From Riemerella anatipestifer (GTDB lineage: Bacteria > Bacteroidota > Bacteroidia > Flavobacteriales > Weeksellaceae): 64,000 nt of DNA. Positions 62,622-64,000 of this stretch are shown here, piece after piece (position 1 is the first letter of the stretch; each line of letters opens with the position of its first letter). The stretch is from contig NZ_CP142016.1 of NCBI RefSeq assembly GCF_035666175.1, forward strand, positions 682,001-746,000, read 5' to 3'. A model generated the notes under the pieces. That model saw only the letters and a list, made by a program, of their open reading frames with translations. It did not search any database and was not told the origin of the DNA. Made by a program: the position numbers and the translations under genes.

Positions 62622-64000
62622 CTATTTTACTAATAAGGCTTCTAACTTCTGTAAACGAGCTTCTAATTCTGCTATTTTAGCATCTTTAGATTTTAACTCT
62701 TCTTTTTGAGATTTTAAAACCTTATCTTGCTCTATGCTATGTAGATAAAGCTCCTCTATCTTCTCCACATTGGTAAGTTGAGTTGCCATAAGGTCTATAT
62801 AACCTTGCTTTTTGATTTCTGCTGCAGACTGATACCCTGGTAAATGCCCGTTAGCTTTTACAAAATCTTCTACTTGGCTAAGGGTTTTAAAGCTATAATC
62901 TGATTTAATGCTAGAAGTACCTGTATAATACTTTTGGAACACATAGTCTGGGAAGATAGCGGCATTAGTACCTATAAAACCCGTGGCTTTTACATTACCC
63001 GCAACCTCTAATTTTTCTGCTGGAGATTCAACGCCAATACCTACATTATCCCCAAATCTAACTTTTCCCTCATTAGTATAAATAGCATAATTAAAATTAC
63101 CCCCTTTGTTTACATTTTCTATATACAAACCATACATATCTCCTACCGTAGCTGTAGCATCATTATAAAAAGCATATCTTGCTCCATAAAGTTGCCCCAC
63201 ATTAGCTCCTGCATAAGTTCTGCTATAATTGTAGATACCGTAATGTTCTGGAGTTGTACTGTTCTGACGAAAATAAGAAGCTGACCTAATACCATTGGTT
63301 CTTGTTTCTATCGTAGCATTTTCTGATACATTTACCACATTATCTACTCCATACATTACCTTTACGGTGTGTGCAGGCATAGATGTTTGACCAATGTTAA
63401 GCACTTGAGAAGATATATTGATGTAACTTCCGCGTATATTATCCGCAACACCTCTATTACTTACAAAAGTTCTTGTACCATACATATCCGTAGAAGTACC
63501 ATAATTTCTAGAATGAAAAATACCTCCTGTATTACTACTTACAGTTGCTCTAGAATAGTTTCCATTTTGACTTCCTACAGAAGTAATACCTGATATACCT
63601 GAAATAGATGATGCCACAGCATTAGAGAACAAATCAACAGATGAATTAACTCCTGTTAATCCTCCTATTGGAGATGTTACATCTTTAATCACTAACCTAG
63701 ACTCATCTAATTGATAAGTTTTTGACGGATTAGAGGCAACATGAGCCTCTTTTAGCAAAGCTTGATTAGAGGTAAAATAAAAGCCGTTTCCAGCGGCAAT
63801 ACTTGATGTTTGAGGTAACACATCTGAAGAAACTAAAGTTGCAAAAGGAATTTCATTAGAAACATATCCTGTTGCATTGTTAAGATACTGATGTATCAAA
63901 TCACCCTCCGCTACATTTCCTAAATTGTATAGATATTTTCTAGCTTTTTGATATCCTACAAAATCACCTTGTCCCAAAGCAGGTTTTAGATAAGTCTCTG
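62622..64000 (-). CDS. Secreted surface/tail-fibre-like protein, partial (5' end beyond the window)
   Basis: The frame is open to the window edge, so at least 459 residues are seen and the start is missing. The middle has many Ser/Thr/Asn/Gly/Tyr, as in adhesins. VGIGVESPAEKLEVAGNVKATGF is the head motif of the surface proteins at 4-9 kb, here in the C-terminal part. It is followed by FPDYVFQKYYTGTSSIKSDY, the KANGHLPGYQSAAEIKKQG block and a coiled coil (EKIEELYLHSIEQDKVLKSQ to the C-terminus). The layout suggests a trimeric stalk with a coiled-coil end. The function is not known. Confidence 0.75.
   Translation of the reverse strand, partial: ETYLKPALGQGDFVGYQKARKYLYNLGNVAEGDLIHQYLNNATGYVSNEIPFATLVSSDVLPQTSSIAAGNGFYFTSNQALLKEAHVASNPSKTYQLDESRLVIKDVTSPIGGLTGVNSSVDLFSNAVASSISGISGITSVGSQNGNYSRATVSSNTGGIFHSRNYGTSTDMYGTRTFVSNRGVADNIRGSYINISSQVLNIGQTSMPAHTVKVMYGVDNVVNVSENATIETRTNGIRSASYFRQNSTTPEHYGIYNYSRTYAGANVGQLYGARYAFYNDATATVGDMYGLYIENVNKGGNFNYAIYTNEGKVRFGDNVGIGVESPAEKLEVAGNVKATGFIGTNAAIFPDYVFQKYYTGTSSIKSDYSFKTLSQVEDFVKANGHLPGYQSAAEIKKQGYIDLMATQLTNVEKIEELYLHSIEQDKVLKSQKEELKSKDAKIAELEARLQKLEALLVK

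Noticed and set aside
62150-64000. Edge of a prophage (HU-like gene beside a tail-fibre-like gene)
   Set aside because: No other phage gene is present. HU_rel and secreted proteins with this head motif are both common outside phages in Flavobacteriia.

Overview
The window is low-GC DNA from a member of the Flavobacteriia, most likely Riemerella anatipestifer or a close relative. The evidence is the Bacteroidota-type -7 boxes (TAnnTTTG) before several genes, the near absence of Shine-Dalgarno sequences, a short primary sigma factor, lineage-typical families (DUF2490, DUF4199, head GIN domain, LuxE-like acyltransferase, HU_rel), and four near-identical copies of a 979-bp IS982-family element of the kind known from Riemerella as ISRa1. 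The species call is inference from recall; no search was run.

Layout. Positions 1-3878 hold a SAM-I riboswitch followed by a methionine operon: homoserine O-acetyltransferase, an ACT-homoserine dehydrogenase fusion without a kinase domain, and a PLP-dependent sulfhydrylase. Positions 4420-8999 hold a cluster of secreted surface proteins broken by two inverted IS copies. From 9 to 22 kb lie a lipoprotein carbonic anhydrase, a frameshifted small gene, DUF2490, lpdA, an ABC-2 exporter pair, dnaJ/grpE, mntH with a candidate MntR/DtxR-type operator, a FadL-like porin, IS copy 3 and a Gly/Trp-rich lipoprotein. From 21.8 to 34.4 kb are housekeeping genes (proS, rpe, rpoD, glutathione peroxidase, kdsB, aminotransferase, phosphohexomutase, GT2). 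The RNase P RNA is at 34.5 kb. From 35 to 47 kb are valS, a ribokinase-like kinase, a LuxE-like protein, a UMF1-type transporter disrupted by a 5-bp tandem duplication, a thiolase, IS copy 4 and aminopeptidase P.

The most accessory-looking part is 47.4-50.5 kb. A 63-bp tandem array with a nested 21-bp period lies directly upstream of a three-gene, AT-rich restriction-modification module (methylase, HNH nuclease, D12-type adenine methylase). After pruA and trmB, positions 55.7-59.1 kb form a copper-related gene set: an outer-membrane protein with a CxxCGC motif, an MbnH/MauG-like di-heme enzyme, an MbnP-like lipoprotein and a small Cys-rich membrane protein. An ABC-F ATPase follows.

A 1-kb non-coding region (61.2-62.1 kb) contains two diverged copies of a structured element in which two stem pairs change in a compensatory way, which suggests a selected fold. 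The window ends with an HU-related protein and a secreted surface protein that runs off the edge. I found no tRNA genes, rRNA genes, CRISPR arrays or prophage.
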